Shown here in pieces: positions 6,601 to 8,383 of a DNA stretch of 8,383 nucleotides. The stretch lies in assembly GCA_009702405.1 (NCBI GenBank), contig WLIC01000015.1:1-8383 (forward strand). Reading direction: 5' to 3'. This DNA is from Actinomycetota bacterium. GTDB taxonomy: Bacteria; Actinomycetota; Actinomycetes; Actinomycetales; Microbacteriaceae. A model generated the notes under the pieces. It ran no database searches. It had not been told where the DNA came from and saw nothing but the letters and a program-made list of their open reading frames with translations. Each line of letters begins with the position of its first letter. Positions within the stretch are counted from its first letter, which is position 1. The position numbers and the translations under genes are program-made.

Positions 6601-8383
6601 GAATCATTGCTATACCTTGAGCCACGTTAGCCAAGGTGCCTGTGGTAATTACTGGTGGTGTTGACGTGACGGTTGCAGTTACAGTGCTTGTTCCAGTGTT
6701 ACCAGCAGCATCGTTTATTGAGTATGTAATTGCAGGAACTGCTCCAACATATCCAGATTCAGGTGCGAATGTAACAACACCAAGGTTATTCACTGAGTAC
6801 GTACCTTTACCAGTAATTGCTACTGAGGTAAGAGCACAGTTAGTTGTGGTGCTAACTGCGCAAAGCTTGACCGAACTCTTATCGATAGTAGTTCCCTGAG
6901 CCGCAGTGTCATTGGCAGTTACATCCACTGTGATAGCTGCCAAGGTGTTACCTGAGAGCGTGTCAGCTGCCACAGTTGGAGCTCCAACAACGGTAGATGC
7001 AAGAGTTGCATAAACAGTCTGTGGAGTATTCGAGTAACCATCAGCAACTTGGTAAGTGACAGTTGTTACTGGACCAATATAGTTTGACACTGGGGTGAAA
7101 GTGATCTTGCCAGAGAGAACTGCATAAGTACCTTGGTTAGGAATTACTAGAGATGTCAAAGTACATCCAGTTGAGGTTCCAAGAGCACATATCTTCAGAG
7201 AAGAAGTTGTGAAAGAAGCTGTGGTGGTTGGCTTGTCGTTTGCTAGAACATCAATCGTTGATGTAGCTCCACCCTTAATTCCCACTGTGTCATTTCCTGC
7301 AACTGCACGCATGACGTAAAGAGCTTTGACAACCAATGGAGTACCAGCAATACCTGTGAAGGTGGGGGTTGTTAGTGGGGTTTGAATGGTGGTGAAGTTT
7401 GCATCAGGGTTTTGCGGAGTTCGGTTGATCTCACCAGTTACAAATCTGTATTGGCTGATGTAGGTAGAGGCAATGTCACCAGCACCAACACCATTTACTA
7501 GCGGGAAGTCAGCAAAAGCAACCTTGTAGGAGCCTGCTTTGATGGCGCCGAATGAAAGGTTTCCATTCGCATCTGAAGTTGCCTTGATTGGGTTTCCGTT
7601 TGCATCGTTGAGGATGGTGCCTGAAGTGTCAGTCAAATAAGCCACTGCACCTTCTACTGCGACAGGGTTAGCGGGGAAGGCTTGAGATGCTTGCCCTCGA
7701 CCAATAACAGCACTGAGAACAAAGCCACATTCTGATGCAAGAGGCGCACCAATTGTCAGATTTCCTGAAGTGACCGTGTAGTCGGTTCTAACATTGGCTG
7801 CAGTGATGGTTGCACCTGTAGCCGAGAAGTTTGTTGTTGAATCTGTTGGGGTTCCAACAAGTACAGTGTTAGGGCACACCATTTTCGCTGTCAGTGACAA
7901 ACAAAGTTGAGCTGAATCGCTCTTCATGAGCAATGTTCCAGTGGCTGCTGCTGTTGTAGTTTTACCAACATAGTTGATCTTGAAGACACCATTCTTACCA
8001 AGGTCGGTTGCAACAATGCTTGTGAGATCAACGTAGTTATCAGAATTGAAGGCAACGTTATCCCAGGTAGTTCCGCCAGAAACTAAAACGTCACCATTAG
8101 CTTTGAAGATTGAAAGAGACGCTGATGTGTAGTCGGTGCCTTTGGTTAGGCCAGAGAGTGTGAAACGGCTGTAACCAACACCAGAGGTGCCATCACAGGT
8201 TAACCTTGGACTGATCTCAGCCTGTTTATAGGTGGAAGAAGCCAGCTTGATAGTACAACCTAGTTGACCTGTTGAGATTGTCACCTGACCAATCATCGGG
8301 TTACCGTTGTCTGAGTCTGTCGAGACACTGTCATTGCTCAATGGATCAAGATCCATTGTGTAAACACGAGAAGCAGCGATAAC
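3113..8383 (-). CDS. Giant secreted multi-Ig repeat protein (putative surface fibril/adhesin), N-terminus beyond window
   Basis: The frame is open to the right edge: nine sense codons precede the first Met (ATG at 8356), which has no Shine-Dalgarno site, so the true start is upstream. Numbering here counts that Met as residue 1 (1747 residues to the TAG at 3113). Order of parts: 1-220, unassigned Thr/Ser-rich region with five Cys; ~228-290, SdrD_B/CNA_B-like module (LTDTSG, DANGN, AGSYKV); 351-566, two CshA-type repeats; 568-1332, alternating He_PIG-type Ig modules (LPAGLSLN, TG.I.GTP); 1335-1418 and 1419-1524, two Ig-like modules with Cys pairs 1379/1396 and 1472/1498; 1525-1556, Pro/Ala/Gly-rich linker; 1557-1747, Lys-rich C-terminal domain. 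No enzyme motif, LPXTG signal or C-terminal membrane helix is visible. Such stacked beta-sandwich modules are typical of secreted adhesins and fibrils in Gram-positive bacteria. Export is inferred from the modules, since the signal peptide region is not in view. The ligand is unknown. The gene ends 17 bases before a terminator hairpin. Confidence 0.88.
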   Translation of the reverse strand, partial: VIAASRVYTMDLDPLSNDSVSTDSDNGNPMIGQVTISTGQLGCTIKLASSTYKQAEISPRLTCDGTSGVGYSRFTLSGLTKGTDYTSASLSIFKANGDVLVSGGTTWDNVAFNSDNYVDLTSIVATDLGKNGVFKINYVGKTTTAAATGTLLMKSDSAQLCLSLTAKMVCPNTVLVGTPTDSTTNFSATGATITAANVRTDYTVTSGNLTIGAPLASECGFVLSAVIGRGQASQAFPANPVAVEGAVAYLTDTSGTILNDANGNPIKATSDANGNLSFGAIKAGSYKVAFADFPLVNGVGAGDIASTYISQYRFVTGEINRTPQNPDANFTTIQTPLTTPTFTGIAGTPLVVKALYVMRAVAGNDTVGIKGGATSTIDVLANDKPTTTASFTTSSLKICALGTSTGCTLTSLVIPNQGTYAVLSGKITFTPVSNYIGPVTTVTYQVADGYSNTPQTVYATLASTVVGAPTVAADTLSGNTLAAITVDVTANDTAAQGTTIDKSSVKLCAVSTTTNCALTSVAITGKGTYSVNNLGVVTFAPESGYVGAVPAITYSINDAAGNTGTSTVTATVTSTPPVITTGTLANVAQGIAMIPATQSVTVGSGSIPATGAWLLESGSLPAGLSLNANTGAISGTPTGTGSFTFTVKVTDSNGLVATKTETLNVYVAPEVTTTPLTVRAYSSAAMSIANTVTLGSASLQSSTGWSATGLPSGLSINGSTGVISGSVTADGTYNIVVRALDQNGLSDDATITLTITSKPTITTNATLASAVIGVQVSPISQTKTQGTATIPTTGAWSISAGALPAGMSLNPDTGEITGTPTQSGVFSFTVQLVDSAGEIATKAESLTVNSGPTITTDPLSYKLYKDVSTSITNNVTIGTGSIRSGTGWTATGLPAGVSINGSTGAITGTPTVTGTFQVTIRATDVNGLYDEETLAFSVVTRPLITTTTPLTNAVLGSAITAIPQTVTPGAANIPATGAWSIALGSLPTGLNFNANTGEITGTPSQTGVFTFTVKVIDSAGEWATKVESITVNSKPTITTSPLAVTIFTTDNAAISNTVNLGTGALLGIGAWTATGLPAGLSINTSTGLITGTPAGVGVSTVTLKVTDVNGLFDEETLTITVTLPVYGPTVTTAATTYKFGVNNNISVALDDFFASPFPLGKARDIINTATKGTNDLKPTGAWSATNLPPGLTIDANTGKISGTATTVGVYETEVKVTDLIGKFGTKILTINIVQGPKNTTPLNYTYEVDIPKRIGILPVTINQTYTLGSAALSNSRPVPFLVQGVKPPMVTEVNIVSGQIQVIPALAIGSKAGYGSFKLKTVIVDANGAYDMVTFTINIVKSGTNITSLTLPDSIANGTLITENQFTLAGTSSKKLPVTYSVTTPKVCEIDTATKKLKLLDGGKCSVTASSGTGATLSKDTKEFTITKLPQVVTIIAPGALVPGTLQEAPMPTDDPAGFQLYASVDTGLTPVYTSLDPNVCSVDAVGVVTWDADLTALPRVEADFHCRVSVSQPGDFTRGAAPAQVITLDATHVEPPAPEGGIAREPAQTAALPAKGGSTPMKGGNSFVVKVDTTKKVITVSPLSKGRWIGPIYADIKISYTPKGSAVEETQICARNYFGIAAKDSKTKKILTPALGGDMTIVPEMAKNAKDVAALIKTYQAMQGKYAVTKIVKGKKVVLPGYLDYKYFTGEATCVLNAKAYEAWKSGVQIKAVATVTRDRRWPTLYTRFKSTDWKNKVNSGTIYPTVVDWVITVG
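4361..6655 (-). repeat. Higher-order A-B tandem array of He_PIG-like Ig modules (about 4 pairs)
   Basis: Eight Ig-like modules lie in a row, approximately A1 6655-6386, B1 6385-6110, A2 6109-5831, B2 5830-5561, A3 5560-5282, B3 5281-5003, A4 5002-4679 and B4 4678-4361. A modules share TGAW near the middle, N.(N/D)TG.I.GTP, D.(A/N)G and a closing ATK.E. B modules share (S/T)GW.ATGLP.G.SIN, STG.I.G, D.NGL.D(D/E) and a closing TLT or TLA strand. Like modules are 182-183 residues apart (~549 bp), so the A-B pair is the duplicated unit. A4 keeps GAW and TK but carries an insertion; B4 keeps only DANGAYD and the last strand. Nucleotide copies are visibly diverged, so the duplication is not recent. 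Confidence 0.85.
6659..7306 (-). repeat. Two tandem CshA-type fibril repeats
   Basis: Two ~108-residue units (residues 351-458 and 459-566 of the giant protein) share D.(L/T)AND near the start, K(I/L)CA with a second Cys eight residues on (C390/C398, C499/C507), a GTY(A/S)V strand, (I/V).FTP or FAP, a Y(I/V)G turn and a TY..(A/N)D strand. This is the pattern of CshA-type repeats in streptococcal and actinobacterial surface fibrils. The two Cys in each unit are close enough to form a disulfide loop. They sit between the SdrD_B-like module and the A-B array and probably add stalk length. Confidence 0.72.

Noticed and set aside
4361..6655. Regular repeats as a CRISPR or other non-coding array
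   Set aside because: The period is ~549 bp, the frame is open throughout, and copies are conserved at protein rather than nucleotide level.
4794..6899. Several plus-strand open frames (4794-5009, 5019-5372, 5385-5600, 6180-6389, 6408-6593, 6636-6899) at roughly regular spacing
   Set aside because: They lie antisense to the repeat array, and their spacing mirrors the Ig-module period. They have no ribosome binding sites and give Val/Pro-rich low-complexity products expected from the complement of Thr/Gly/Ser-rich codons.

Overview
All genes in this window read leftward (minus strand). From right to left they are: the 3' part of a very large secreted-type repeat protein (8383 to 3113, its 5' end lies beyond the window), an intrinsic terminator, a short intergenic gap with a possible promoter, a UbiA-superfamily membrane prenyltransferase (2953 to 2108), and an ATP-dependent dikinase-like gene (2111 to 1, its 3' end lies beyond the window). 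No tRNA, rRNA, CRISPR array, insertion sequence or attachment site was seen. The only gene-free stretch is 2954-3112.

The host looks like a bacterium of medium-to-low GC (mid-40s percent by eye). The giant protein combines CshA-type repeats carrying cysteine pairs, a long run of He_PIG-type Ig modules, Ig-like modules with a 'CxVd...G.C' pattern, and a basic C-terminal domain with no LPXTG tail. This mix reminds me of low-GC aquatic actinobacteria (Microbacteriaceae 'Luna' group or related freshwater lineages). That is an impression from memory, not a proven assignment.

The giant protein is probably a cell-surface fibril or adhesin. Its core is a higher-order repeat: two related Ig-like modules, A and B, alternate with a period of about 183 residues. 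Three A-B pairs are clear and a fourth is diverged. The A-B pairs are preceded by two CshA-type repeats and an SdrD_B/CNA_B-like module. They are followed by two Cys-containing Ig-like modules, a Pro/Ala/Gly-rich linker and a Lys-rich C-terminal domain that I cannot assign to a family.

The UbiA-like and dikinase-like genes share an ATGA stop/start overlap and very probably form a translationally coupled operon. The dikinase-like gene stays open to the window edge. It has a PPDK_N ATP-grasp domain followed by a long middle domain with no phosphohistidine motif in between. That order matches rifampicin-phosphotransferase-like enzymes rather than true PEP synthase. A membrane prenyltransferase coupled to a small-molecule or lipid dikinase suggests a small membrane-lipid modification pathway of unknown product. 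This pair is the best candidate here for an undescribed system.
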